64,000 nucleotides of DNA from Streptomyces nitrosporeus (GTDB taxonomy: Bacteria; Actinomycetota; Actinomycetes; Streptomycetales; Streptomycetaceae): the NCBI RefSeq assembly GCF_008704555.1, contig NZ_CP023702.1, positions 1,922,001 through 1,986,000 on the forward strand, read 5' to 3'. Of the stretch, positions 28,126-36,380 are shown in pieces; position 1 is the stretch's first letter, and each line of letters opens with the position of its first letter. Made by a program: the position numbers and the translations under genes. The notes under the pieces were generated by a model. The model was not told the origin of the DNA, ran no database searches, and saw only the letters and a list, made by a program, of their open reading frames with translations.

Positions 28126-29565
28126 TCAGTCCTCCAGGGACGTCATGACGTGCTTGATCCGGGTGTAGTCCTCGAAGCCGTAGGCCGAGAGGTCCTTGCC
28201 GTAGCCGGACTTCTTGAATCCGCCGTGCGGCATCTCGGCGACGAGCGGGATGTGGGTGTTGATCCACACGCAGCCGAAGTCCAGGCTCCTGGACATCCGC
28301 ATGGCGCGGGCGTGGTCCTTGGTCCACACCGAGGAGGCCAGGGCGTACTCCACGCCGTTGGCGTACTCCAGCGCCTGGGCCTCGTCCGTGAAGGGCTGGA
28401 CGGTGATGACGGGGCCGAACACCTCGCGCTGGACGATCTCGTCGTCCTGCTTGAGCCCGGAGACGACCGTAGGGGCATAGAAGTAGCCCTTGTCGCCGAC
28501 CCGGTGACCGCCGGCCTCGACCCTGGCGTGGGCGGGGAGGCGCTCGATGAACCCGCTGACCTGCGCCAGCTGGTTCGCGTTGTTCAGCGGGCCGTAGAGC
28601 ACGTCCTCGTCGTCGGGCAGACCGGTCTTCGTGTCGGACGCGGCCTTGGCGAGCGCGGAGACGAACTCGTCGTGGACGGACTCGTGGACCAGCACACGGG
28701 TGGCCGCCGTGCAGTCCTGGCCCGCGTTGAAGTAGCCCGCCTCGGAGATGCCCGCGACGGCCTTGGCGATGTCGGCGTCCTCGAACACGACGACGGGGGC
28801 CTTGCCGCCGAGCTCCAGGTGCACCCGCTTGACGTCCTTGGCGGCCGACCCGGCGACCTGGACGCCGGCCCGCACCGAGCCGGTGATGGAGGCCATCGCC
28901 GGGACGGGGTGCTCCACCATCGCACGGCCCGTGTCGCGGTCGCCGCACAGGACGTTGAAGACGCCCTTGGGCAGGATCTGCCCGATGATCTCGGCGATCA
29001 GCACGGTCGAGGCGGGCGTGGTGTCGGACGGTTTGATGACGACGGTGTTGCCCGCGGCCAGTGCCGGGGCGAACTTCCACACGGCCATCATCATGGGGTA
29101 GTTCCACGGGGCGACCTGGGCGCAGACGCCCACCGGTTCACGGCGGACGATCGAGGTCAGGCCCTCCATGTACTCACCGGCCGAGCGGCCCTCCAGCATC
29201 CGCGCCGCGCCCGCGAAGAAGCGGATCTGGTCCACCATCGGCGGGATCTCCTCGGTGCGGGTGAGCCCGAGCGGCTTGCCGGTGTTCTCCGACTCCGCCG
29301 CGATGAGGTCCTCCGCCCGCTCCTCGAAGGCGTCCGCGATCTTCAGCAGCGCCCGCTGGCGCTCGGCGGGCGTGATGTCACGCCAGGCCGGGAACGCGGC
29401 GGCGGCGGCCTCCATGGCGGCATCGACGTCGGCCTGCCCGGAGAGCGGGGAGGTCGCGTAGACCTCTTCCGTCACCGGGTTGACCACGTCGATGGTCCGC
29501 CCGTCCGCGGCGTCCCGGAACTCTCCGTTGATGTAGTTGCGCAGACGGCGCACCTCGGTGGTCAC
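28126..29565 (-). CDS. Gamma-aminobutyraldehyde dehydrogenase
   Basis: Oxidises 4-aminobutyraldehyde to GABA with NAD; 479 residues. Key stretches are QVAPWNYPMMM, VIKPSDTTPAS, SITGSVRAG, the glutamate in LELGGKAPVVV, the nucleophile in GQDCTAATRVLVH and the C-terminal YGKDLSAYGFEDYTRIKHVM. The GTG start has GGAGGGG at the right distance. It is transcribed divergently from an Lrp-type regulator and next to a putrescine-type aminotransferase. This makes putrescine to GABA conversion its likely pathway and the regulator its likely controller. Confidence 0.92.
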   Translation of the reverse strand: MTTEVRRLRNYINGEFRDAADGRTIDVVNPVTEEVYATSPLSGQADVDAAMEAAAAAFPAWRDITPAERQRALLKIADAFEERAEDLIAAESENTGKPLGLTRTEEIPPMVDQIRFFAGAARMLEGRSAGEYMEGLTSIVRREPVGVCAQVAPWNYPMMMAVWKFAPALAAGNTVVIKPSDTTPASTVLIAEIIGQILPKGVFNVLCGDRDTGRAMVEHPVPAMASITGSVRAGVQVAGSAAKDVKRVHLELGGKAPVVVFEDADIAKAVAGISEAGYFNAGQDCTAATRVLVHESVHDEFVSALAKAASDTKTGLPDDEDVLYGPLNNANQLAQVSGFIERLPAHARVEAGGHRVGDKGYFYAPTVVSGLKQDDEIVQREVFGPVITVQPFTDEAQALEYANGVEYALASSVWTKDHARAMRMSRSLDFGCVWINTHIPLVAEMPHGGFKKSGYGKDLSAYGFEDYTRIKHVMTSLED

Positions 29566-29742
29566 GACCACCCCTCCTGTCGGCTGTCCGATGGGTGAGA
29601 CACCCAGCCTAGACGGTGTGGTGACGCTTTCGACATACCCAACCGCCACCACCTACGGAATCAGTGCCATTCGAGGTTCTGAACAACGGATTTCATCGGT
29701 CTGCGCTTGCCAGACAGACGACTCCCGGTGCAGAGTGGGCAC

Positions 29743-30228
29743 GTGGCCAGCCGTAACGCAGATTCCAGGACCGGGCCGTCGGCCTCCGTCGACGCCGTCT
29801 CCCTCGCGATCATCGAGCAGCTCCAGGAGGACGGACGGCGCCCGTACGCGGCGATAGGCAAGGCCGTGGGCCTGTCCGAGGCCGCCGTACGCCAGCGTGT
29901 GCAGAAACTGCTCGACCAGGGTGTGATGCAGATCGTCGCCGTCACCGACCCACTGACGGTCGGCCTGATGCGCCAGGCGATGGTCGGGATCCGCGTCGAG
30001 GGCGACCTCGACCCGGTGGCGGAGGCCCTGTCGGCCATGAGTGAGTGCGAGTACGTGGTGATGACCGCGGGCTCCTTCGATCTGATGGTGGAGATCGTCT
30101 GCGAGGACGACGACCACCTCCTGGAGACGATCAACAAGCGCATCCGGGCCATCGACGGGGTTCGCTCCACCGAGAGCTTCGTCTACCTCAAGCTCAAGAA
30201 GCAGACCTACATGTGGGGAACCCGATAG
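29743..30228 (+). CDS. Lrp/AsnC-family regulator
   Basis: A 161-residue DNA-binding regulator. An N-terminal helix-turn-helix (residues about 15-65) contains LQEDGRRPYAAIGKAVGLSEAAVRQRVQKL. A C-terminal RAM effector-binding domain follows (about 75-155). It starts at a GTG preceded by a purine-rich stretch and is transcribed away from the aminobutyraldehyde dehydrogenase gene. An aminotransferase gene follows after two bases. The arrangement points to local control of polyamine/GABA genes by an amino-acid-like ligand. The 177-base divergent region shows no operator I can state with confidence. Confidence 0.9.
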   Translation: MASRNADSRTGPSASVDAVSLAIIEQLQEDGRRPYAAIGKAVGLSEAAVRQRVQKLLDQGVMQIVAVTDPLTVGLMRQAMVGIRVEGDLDPVAEALSAMSECEYVVMTAGSFDLMVEIVCEDDDHLLETINKRIRAIDGVRSTESFVYLKLKKQTYMWGTR

Positions 30229-30230
30229 CC

Positions 30231-31592
30231 GTGAGCAAGGACCTCAGCCGGACCGCGTACGACCACCTGTGGATGCACTTCACCCGCATGTCGGACTACG
30301 CGAAAGCGCCCGTGCCCACCATCGTGCGGGGCGAGGGCACCTATATCTACGACGACCGGGGCAAGCGGTATCTCGACGGCCTGTCCGGCCTGTTCGTGGT
30401 CAACGCCGGCCACGGCCGCCGCGAGCTGGCCGAGACGGCGTACAAGCAGGCGCAGGAGCTGGCCTTCTTCCCGGTGTGGTCCTACGCCCACCCCAAGGCG
30501 GTCGAGCTGGCCGAACGGCTCGCCCACCACGCCCCCGGCGACCTCAACAAGGTCTTCTTCACCACGGGCGGCGGCGAGGCCGTGGAGACGGCCTGGAAGC
30601 TGGCCAAGCAGTACTTCAAGCTCAAGGGCAAGCCCACCAAGTACAAGGTCGTCTCGCGCGCGGTCGCCTACCACGGCACCCCGCAGGGCGCCCTGTCGAT
30701 CACCGGACTGCCCGCGCTCAAGGCACCGTTCGAACCGCTGGTCCCGGGCGCGCGCAAGGCGGCGAACACCAACATCTACCGTGCGCCGCTCTTCGGCGAC
30801 GACCCGGAGGCCTTCGGCCACTGGGCGGCCGACCAGATCGAGCAGCAGATCCTCTTCGAGGGCCCCGACACGGTCGCCGCGGTCTTCCTGGAACCGGTGC
30901 AGAACGCGGGCGGCTGCTTCCCGCCGCCGCCCGGCTACTTCCAGCGGGTGCGCGAGATCTGCGACCGGCACGACGTGCTGCTGGTGTCCGACGAGGTCAT
31001 CTGCGCCTTCGGCCGGCTCGGCACGATGTTCGCCTGCGACAAGTTCGGCTACGTACCGGACATGATCACCTGCGCCAAGGGCATGACCTCGGGCTACTCC
31101 CCGATAGGAGCCTGCGTCATCTCCGACCGGATCGCCGAGCCGTTCTACGAGGGCGACAACACCTTCCTGCACGGGTACACCTTCGGCGGCCACCCCGTCT
31201 CGGCGGCGGTCGCCCTGGCCAACCTCGACATCTTCGAGCGGGAGGGGCTCAACCAGCACGTCCTGGACAACGAGAACGCCTTCTTCTCCACCCTGCGGAA
31301 GCTGCACGACCTGCCGATCGTCGGCGACGTCCGGGGCAACGGCTTCTTCTACGGCATCGAGCTGGTGAAGGACAAGGCCACCAAGGCGACGTTCGACGAG
31401 GAGGAGACCGAGCGCGTCCTGTACGGCTTCCTCTCCAAGGCGCTGTACGACAACGGGCTGTACTGCCGGGCCGACGACCGCGGCGACCCGGTCGTCCAGC
31501 TCGCCCCTCCGCTGGTCTCGGACCAGGCCGTGTTCGACGAGATCGAGGGCATCATGCGCGGTGTCCTGACGGAGGCCTGGACCAAGCTCTGA
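30231..31592 (+). CDS. Class-III aminotransferase, putrescine/polyamine type
   Basis: PLP enzyme, 453 residues, related to putrescine--pyruvate or omega-amino acid transaminases. Signatures: LDGLSGLFVVNAGHGR, FTTGGGEAVETAWKLAKQY, AYHGTPQGALS, LVSDEVICAFGRLG and the PLP lysine in TCAKGMTSGYSPIG. It probably removes the terminal amino group of putrescine, giving 4-aminobutyraldehyde for the adjacent dehydrogenase. The GTG start lies just after the Lrp gene stop, so the two are likely co-transcribed. A 16-bp terminator hairpin follows. Confidence 0.9.
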   Translation: MSKDLSRTAYDHLWMHFTRMSDYAKAPVPTIVRGEGTYIYDDRGKRYLDGLSGLFVVNAGHGRRELAETAYKQAQELAFFPVWSYAHPKAVELAERLAHHAPGDLNKVFFTTGGGEAVETAWKLAKQYFKLKGKPTKYKVVSRAVAYHGTPQGALSITGLPALKAPFEPLVPGARKAANTNIYRAPLFGDDPEAFGHWAADQIEQQILFEGPDTVAAVFLEPVQNAGGCFPPPPGYFQRVREICDRHDVLLVSDEVICAFGRLGTMFACDKFGYVPDMITCAKGMTSGYSPIGACVISDRIAEPFYEGDNTFLHGYTFGGHPVSAAVALANLDIFEREGLNQHVLDNENAFFSTLRKLHDLPIVGDVRGNGFFYGIELVKDKATKATFDEEETERVLYGFLSKALYDNGLYCRADDRGDPVVQLAPPLVSDQAVFDEIEGIMRGVLTEAWTKL

Positions 31593-31594
31593 GC

Positions 31595-31640
31595 GGCGGC
31601 CCCGGCCGCCCCGTGCCCCCACCCGGCGGCCGGGGCCGCC
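31595..31640 (+). terminator. Terminator hairpin after the aminotransferase gene
   Basis: A perfect 16-bp inverted repeat (31595-31610 with 31625-31640) with a 14-base loop begins three bases after the stop codon. It separates the polyamine genes from the ABC pair downstream. Confidence 0.8.
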
Positions 31641-31803
31641 GCCTCCGGCCCGGATGCACCCGTTCGAGTGAGAAGGGGGGCCTCCGGGCCGCGTGGCGTC
31701 CCGACACCCCGGTCCGGCTGCCTAGCGTGCCGAGTGACCGATCGGCCATGTCCGTTCCCCCGGACGGGGGACAGGATCCCTGATCCGAACCGAGGTGTAC
31801 GCC

Positions 31804-32541
31804 ATGGTGGCCCCGCCCGACAACGACGTGATCTGGGCACGTTCCCTGCACCATTCCTACAACGGATCGCCGGGGCTCCGCGGGGTCTCCCTCGGGGTGG
31901 GCGACGGCGAGATCCTCGCCGTGACGGGCCCGCGCGGCAGCGGGAAGTCGACACTGCTGCACTGCCTTTCCGGCCAGCTGACGGCCCAGGAGGGCGAGGT
32001 CTGGTTCAACAGCGTCCCCGTCCACACCATGGGCCCGCGGCTGCGTGAGCAGCTGCGCCGGGACCGGTTCGGCTGGATCGGCGCGGAGGCGGATCTCGTA
32101 CCGGAGCTGACCGCCTGGGAGAACGCCGCCCTTCCGCTGCTGCTGCGCGGGGTCTCGAACCGGGCGGCGAGGAAGACCGCGACGGAGTGGCTGGAGCGCC
32201 TGGACATCGGCCCGCTGGCGAAGAAGCGGCCGCACGCACTGCTCCAGTCGCAGCGCCAGCGGATCTCCGTCGCCCGTGCGCTGGCCGCCGCCCCGACGGT
32301 GATCTTCGCCGACGAGCCGACGGCGACCCTGCACCGCGCGGAGCGCGCCCAGCTGCTGCGCACCCTCACCACCGCGGCGCGCTCGCACGGCATCACGATG
32401 GTGCTCGCCACCCATGACCTGGAGGTCGCCGCCCTCGCCGACCGCGCCCTCGGCCTGCTGGACGGCCGGCGCGTCAACGACGTCTCCCTGCCCGCCGCGT
32501 CCGATACGGAAGGCCGCTCGGCGTGCTCGCTCTCCGTCTGA
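31804..32541 (+). CDS. ABC transporter ATPase with degenerate signature motif
   Basis: A 245-residue nucleotide-binding subunit of the LolD/MacB-like subfamily. Walker A GPRGSGKST, Walker B VIFADEPT and the H-loop THDLEVAALAD are intact. The signature motif, normally LSGGQ, reads LLQSQRQR here, and the D-loop is ATLHRAE. This implies weakened or altered ATP hydrolysis. GAGG lies before the ATG at 31804. The downstream membrane subunit gene overlaps its 3' end by 19 bases, so the two are surely a pair. Substrate is unknown. Confidence 0.85.
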   Translation: MVAPPDNDVIWARSLHHSYNGSPGLRGVSLGVGDGEILAVTGPRGSGKSTLLHCLSGQLTAQEGEVWFNSVPVHTMGPRLREQLRRDRFGWIGAEADLVPELTAWENAALPLLLRGVSNRAARKTATEWLERLDIGPLAKKRPHALLQSQRQRISVARALAAAPTVIFADEPTATLHRAERAQLLRTLTTAARSHGITMVLATHDLEVAALADRALGLLDGRRVNDVSLPAASDTEGRSACSLSV

Positions 32542-33686
32542 CCCGCGGTGCCCACCCCCTGGTCCTGATGCGGCGGCTGCTGCTCGCCGCGGCTTCGGCG
32601 GGGGTGGGCTTCCTCCTGCTGTGCACCCTGGGGTACGCCTCCGGACACCCCGCCCACTCCTCCAGCTCCGTGCTGCGGCTGCTGTGGTGCGCCGTTCCCC
32701 TGGCGGCGACGGTCCGGTTCGCGGTCGCGGTCGCCCTCACCGACCCGGGGACCCGGCCGCGGCCGGGGCTCTTCGCCGCGGGCCTCGGTCCGGCCCGGCT
32801 GGGCGTGCTGGCGGCCGTCTCCACCGCCGTCTCCACCACGCTGGGCTCACTGGTGGCCCTGCTGCTCTTCCTGCATCTGCGGGGTGACCTGACCGGGCTG
32901 CCCTTCGACGGCGGGGCGGCCGGGTTCCTGGGGGCCGGCACCCCGCTGCCGGTCGCGGCGGTCCTCATGCTGCTGTCCCTGGCCCCGCTGGCCTCGGCCG
33001 CGGCCGGCGGGCTGGCGCTGCGTTCACGGCCGTCCACCGCGCCCGGCGCCCCGGAGACGGCGGAGCTGCTCACGCCCGCCCCGGCCCCCACCGGCCTGCC
33101 GTGGGGCGTGGCCCTGACCGCGGCGGGCCTCGCGGTGGAGGCGTACGCGAGCCGGGGCTCGGCGGGTGACCCGCTGCCGCTGCCGGGGAAGCTGGAATCC
33201 ACCCCGGCGAGCGTGCTGGTGGGCTGGACGCTCACCGCGATCGGGCTGGCGATGGCGGGGCCGGGCCTCGCCCATCTGTGCGGCCGGCTGCTGCAGGCGG
33301 TGCGCCCCGGGGCCGTACGGCTGCTGGCGGGGCGGGTCCTGATGGACGAGGCCGTCCGTATCGGCCGCCCCCTGGGCGTCGTCTGCGCGGTGCTCTCCGG
33401 GATGATCGCGGCGTCGGTGCTCTACACCGGCGAACCACGTGCGGTGGGCCCGCTGACCACGCTGGGCGCGGTGCTCGTCCTGGGGTGCACCACCGCCACG
33501 CTGCTGACCTCCGCGGTGGAGGCGAAACAGTCCCGGGTCCGGGTGGCCGAGACGGTGCTGCGCCTCGGCGCCCCGGTCTCGGTGCTGCGGAGGGCGACGG
33601 CGCTGCGCGTCCTGGTGCTGCTGGTCGTGTTCGCTCCGCTGACCTGGGTGATCGCCCGGCTGGCGGCGCTGCCGCTGACGGGCTGA
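32523..33686 (+). CDS. ABC transporter-associated membrane protein
   Basis: A 387-residue protein with about eight hydrophobic segments, starting at a GTG inside the preceding ATPase gene. Its layout (paired four-helix halves with an extracytoplasmic linker) recalls FtsX/MacB-type permeases that move lipids or peptides or act as mechanical transducers rather than import solutes. No lipobox or catalytic motif is evident. The stop codon directly precedes an 8-bp tandem repeat. Confidence 0.75.
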   Translation: MLALRLTRGAHPLVLMRRLLLAAASAGVGFLLLCTLGYASGHPAHSSSSVLRLLWCAVPLAATVRFAVAVALTDPGTRPRPGLFAAGLGPARLGVLAAVSTAVSTTLGSLVALLLFLHLRGDLTGLPFDGGAAGFLGAGTPLPVAAVLMLLSLAPLASAAAGGLALRSRPSTAPGAPETAELLTPAPAPTGLPWGVALTAAGLAVEAYASRGSAGDPLPLPGKLESTPASVLVGWTLTAIGLAMAGPGLAHLCGRLLQAVRPGAVRLLAGRVLMDEAVRIGRPLGVVCAVLSGMIAASVLYTGEPRAVGPLTTLGAVLVLGCTTATLLTSAVEAKQSRVRVAETVLRLGAPVSVLRRATALRVLVLLVVFAPLTWVIARLAALPLTG

Positions 33687-33695
33687 CGGTCCCTC

Positions 33696-33743
33696 GGGCT
33701 GACGGGCTGACGGGCTGACGGGCTGACGGGCTGACGGGCTGAC
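33696..33743. repeat. Six perfect tandem copies of GGGCTGAC
   Basis: An uninterrupted array of six 8-base units just after the permease gene stop codon. One further copy, separated from the array, overlaps the stop itself (33680-33687). The array is non-coding on the plus strand as annotated. Slippage is expected to make its length vary between strains. Confidence 0.9.
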
Positions 33744-33821
33744 AGTCCCTGCGGCGCCGCGTCTTTGCCGCTTTCCTTCCGTTTTCCCGCTGCTTCCTGC
33801 CGCGGGTCCCGGCCCGTCCAT

Positions 33822-33860
33822 GAAATATTCCTTGACACGAATATTCACTGTCGGGAATGA
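33822..33860 (+). promoter_or_regulatory. Promoter with AATATTC half-sites, probably leaderless
   Basis: A TTGACA -35 box (33832-33837) is followed after 17 bases by GAATGA (33855-33860). The predicted transcription start falls at or near the ATG at 33869, so the message may be leaderless. GAAATATTC (33822-33830) and the palindrome GAATATTC (33839-33846) flank or overlap the -35 box and are candidate operators for the ArsR-type product. Confidence 0.6.
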
Positions 33861-33868
33861 TCGCGTCC

Positions 33869-34726
33869 ATGGACGCACTTCTCACCGCGCTGGCCGACCC
33901 GGCCCGCTGGCGGCTCGTGAGCCTGCTGGCCGAGCGGCCCCGCCCGGTCGGCGTCCTCGCGCAGCTCGCGGGGGCGCGGCAGCCCCAGACGACCAAACAC
34001 CTCCAGACGCTCGAACGCGCCGGCGTCGTCACCTCCCTGCGCACCGGCCGGCGCCGCGTCTACACCCTCCGGCCCGCTTCCCTGCGGGACCTCGCCGCCG
34101 CGCTCAACCTGCTCGCCGACACCGCGACCCGGGCCGACGGCCCCCACGCGGCTTACGACCGCTACGGGGCGAGCGTCCACGCGGAGCGGGCCGCCGCGGA
34201 GGGGGCGGGGTGGGCCGACGGCCGTTCGTTCACGTTCCGCCGGCCGCTCGCGGGCGGTCCCGGGCTGGTCTGGCGGCACCTGACCGAGCCCACCCTGCTC
34301 TCCCGGTGGTGGACACCCGACGGCCTCCGCGTCTCCGAGCTCGTCTTCGAGGCGTGGCCCGGCGGGCGGATCGTCCACGAGTACCGCGATGCCGAGGACA
34401 CCGACGGCTCCGACGTGGTCGCCGGACGCGCGGAGGGCACCGTCGAGGACGTACGGCCCGCCGAGCGCCTCGTCTACCGGACCTCGCCGGTGCTCCCCGA
34501 CGGCAGTCCCGCCTTCACCGCCCACGTCAGCCTGGGCCTGCACCCCGCCGGCACCGACACGGATCTCGACGTCCACTGGCGGATAGCCGACAGCACCGTC
34601 GCCTCCGCCGACTTCATCGCGGGCATCGAGACCGGTTTCGGCCAGAGTCTCGACAAACTCGTGGCGGCCCTCACCGCGACCGCGCACGACACCGCCACCG
34701 CCACCGAAGCGAGGAGTGCGACATGA
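33869..34726 (+). CDS. ArsR-type repressor fused to an SRPBCC (AHSA1) domain
   Basis: A 285-residue two-domain protein. Residues about 1-95 form an ArsR-type winged helix (DPARWRLVSLLAERP, QPQTTKHLQTLERAGVV, RTGRRRVYTL). Residues about 110-265 form an AHSA1/SRPBCC ligand-binding domain (VWRHLTEPTLLSRWWTPDGL). The fusion suggests a regulator that senses a hydrophobic ligand. I prefer the ATG at 33869 because the -10 box overlaps the in-frame ATG at 33857. The stop codon overlaps the next ATG (ATGA). Confidence 0.87.
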   Translation: MDALLTALADPARWRLVSLLAERPRPVGVLAQLAGARQPQTTKHLQTLERAGVVTSLRTGRRRVYTLRPASLRDLAAALNLLADTATRADGPHAAYDRYGASVHAERAAAEGAGWADGRSFTFRRPLAGGPGLVWRHLTEPTLLSRWWTPDGLRVSELVFEAWPGGRIVHEYRDAEDTDGSDVVAGRAEGTVEDVRPAERLVYRTSPVLPDGSPAFTAHVSLGLHPAGTDTDLDVHWRIADSTVASADFIAGIETGFGQSLDKLVAALTATAHDTATATEARSAT

Positions 34727-35322
34727 CCGGTCCGGCCCGGCGCAGGGTCACCGCGAACCTGGCCCTCTCCCTCGACGGGCGCTACCACGGCCCCGGAGGG
34801 CCCGGCGATTTCAGCATGTTCGCGCCGTACGTGGTCTCCGAGGTCGCGCGGCGGCAGCTCACCCGCATCTGGGAGGGCGCTACGACGGCGCTGCTCGGCC
34901 GGGTCAACGCCGAGGGGTTCCTGGGGTACTGGCCCTCGGTCGCCGAGGACGAGACCGCCGATCCGCGTGATCGCGGATACGCGAAGTGGCTGGTGGACAC
35001 GGAGAAGGTGGTCCTCTCGACCACCCTGACCGAGGCACCGTGGGACCGCACCCGTGTGGTGAACGCCCCGGCCGCCGGCCTCGTCACCGGTCTCAGGGCG
35101 GTGGGAGAGGGGGACATCCTCGTCAACAGCTCCCCGAGTGTCATCAAGCCGCTCCTCGCGGCGGACCTGGTCGACCGGCTGTACCTCATGGTCCTCCCCG
35201 AGATCGCGGGAGACGGGCAGCGGCTGTTCGACGACGGTCTGCCGGCCACGAAGTGGAGACTCACCCACCAGGAGACCGGTGTGCTGGGCGAGATAGCCCT
35301 GGTCTGCGACCGGGCCCGCTGA
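34723..35322 (+). CDS. Dihydrofolate reductase-like (RibD C-terminal) protein
   Basis: A 199-residue protein of the dihydrofolate reductase/RibD-C fold (VTANLALSLDGRYHGPGGPG, ALLGRVNAEGF, DILVNSSPSVIKPLL, EIAGDGQRLFDDG). Members of this group are NADPH-binding reductases of unknown substrate and are often encoded beside ArsR/SRPBCC regulators, as here by a 4-base overlap. It is probably a reductase controlled by the preceding gene's product. True dihydrofolate reductase activity is unlikely. Confidence 0.85.
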   Translation: MTGPARRRVTANLALSLDGRYHGPGGPGDFSMFAPYVVSEVARRQLTRIWEGATTALLGRVNAEGFLGYWPSVAEDETADPRDRGYAKWLVDTEKVVLSTTLTEAPWDRTRVVNAPAAGLVTGLRAVGEGDILVNSSPSVIKPLLAADLVDRLYLMVLPEIAGDGQRLFDDGLPATKWRLTHQETGVLGEIALVCDRAR

Positions 35323-35345
35323 CCCGCCGGGGGTACGGCCGGCTC

Positions 35346-36377
35346 TCAGGCCGTCTTCGCCGGCGGGAGGACCACGACGTCCGCCGCGTCGAAGGTGACG
35401 CCCACCGAGGCGCCCTCCCCGGGGGTGTCGCGCAGGGCGCACTCCGCCTCGATGACGGGCCCCCGGCCGGGGTGCAGGAGCACCGAGACGTGGTGACCGC
35501 GGAAGGTGCGTGCGCCGACCGTGCAGCGCAGACCGGCCTCCGGTCCGCCGATCCGTACGCCGGTGGGCCGGACGAGCAGTTCGTACCGGCCCCGGGGTGT
35601 CCCGTCCGGTACGGGCACCTCGCCCCAGGCGGTGTCCGCCGCCGCGCCGGTGACCGTCGCCTCGACCACGTTGTCGAAGCCGAGGAACCGGGCCACGAAG
35701 GCGGACGCCGGCCGCTGCCAGACCTCCAGCGGGGTGCCCGTCTGGGTGATCCGGCCGTCCCGCATCACCACCACCCGGTCGGCGAGCGCGAATGCCTCGC
35801 CCTGGTCGTGCGTGACGGCGAGGACGGTGGTGCCCAGCCTGCCGAACAGCTCGCGCAGTTCGACGACGAGCCGTTCGCGCAGGCTGCGGTCGAGTTGTCC
35901 GAGCGGTTCGTCCAGCATGAGCAGTCCAGGCCGGGGGGCCAGGGCGCGGGCAAGGGCCACTCTCTGCTGCTCGCCCCCGGACAGCGCGGAGACGGCGCGC
36001 CGGCCGGCGCCGGGCAGGCCGACCAGGTCGAGCAGTTCACCGGCCCGGCTCTCCCGTTCGCCGCGCGGGACGCCGTGCATCCGCAGTCCGAAGGCGACGT
36101 TCGTGGCGACGTCCTGGTGCGGGAAGAGCTGGTGGTCCTGGAACATCAGCCCCACGCCGCGCCGGTGCACGGGGACGGCCGCCTGGTCGGCGCCGTCGAG
36201 CAGGATCCGCCCGCCGTCCAGCGGCTGCAGCCCGGCGACGGCCCGCAGCAGGGTCGACTTGCCGCTTCCGCTCGGTCCGAGCACACAGACGGTCTCGTGG
36301 TCGGCGACCTCCAGGTCCACCGCGTCCAGCGCGGTCCGCCCCCCGAACCGGACGGTGGCCGCCTCCAGTGCCAGCAT
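35346..36377 (-). CDS. Thiamine ABC transporter ATPase
   Basis: Nucleotide-binding subunit, 343 residues, with Walker A GPSGSGKST, Q-loop LMFQDHQLFPH, signature LSGGEQQRVALARAL, Walker B LLMLDEPLGQLD and THDQGEAFALAD. A C-terminal extension of about 100 residues is TOBE-like. It is the last gene of a three-gene operon preceded by a TPP riboswitch, which identifies the substrate as thiamine or a derivative. Only three bases separate it from the permease gene. Confidence 0.9.
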   Translation of the reverse strand: MLALEAATVRFGGRTALDAVDLEVADHETVCVLGPSGSGKSTLLRAVAGLQPLDGGRILLDGADQAAVPVHRRGVGLMFQDHQLFPHQDVATNVAFGLRMHGVPRGERESRAGELLDLVGLPGAGRRAVSALSGGEQQRVALARALAPRPGLLMLDEPLGQLDRSLRERLVVELRELFGRLGTTVLAVTHDQGEAFALADRVVVMRDGRITQTGTPLEVWQRPASAFVARFLGFDNVVEATVTGAAADTAWGEVPVPDGTPRGRYELLVRPTGVRIGGPEAGLRCTVGARTFRGHHVSVLLHPGRGPVIEAECALRDTPGEGASVGVTFDAADVVVLPPAKTA

Positions 36378-36380
36378 GTG

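Noticed and set aside
25406-29107. 1233-codon minus-strand open frame
   Set aside because: It runs opposite adenosine deaminase and the phosphodiesterase and through parts of other genes with no domain. It is a by-product of the very high third-position GC.
30207-31622. Minus-strand frame opposite the aminotransferase
   Set aside because: It mirrors the aminotransferase codons and has no recognisable protein features.
33696-33743. CRISPR or iteron array
   Set aside because: It is a simple head-to-tail 8-bp microsatellite with no spacers and no replication genes nearby.
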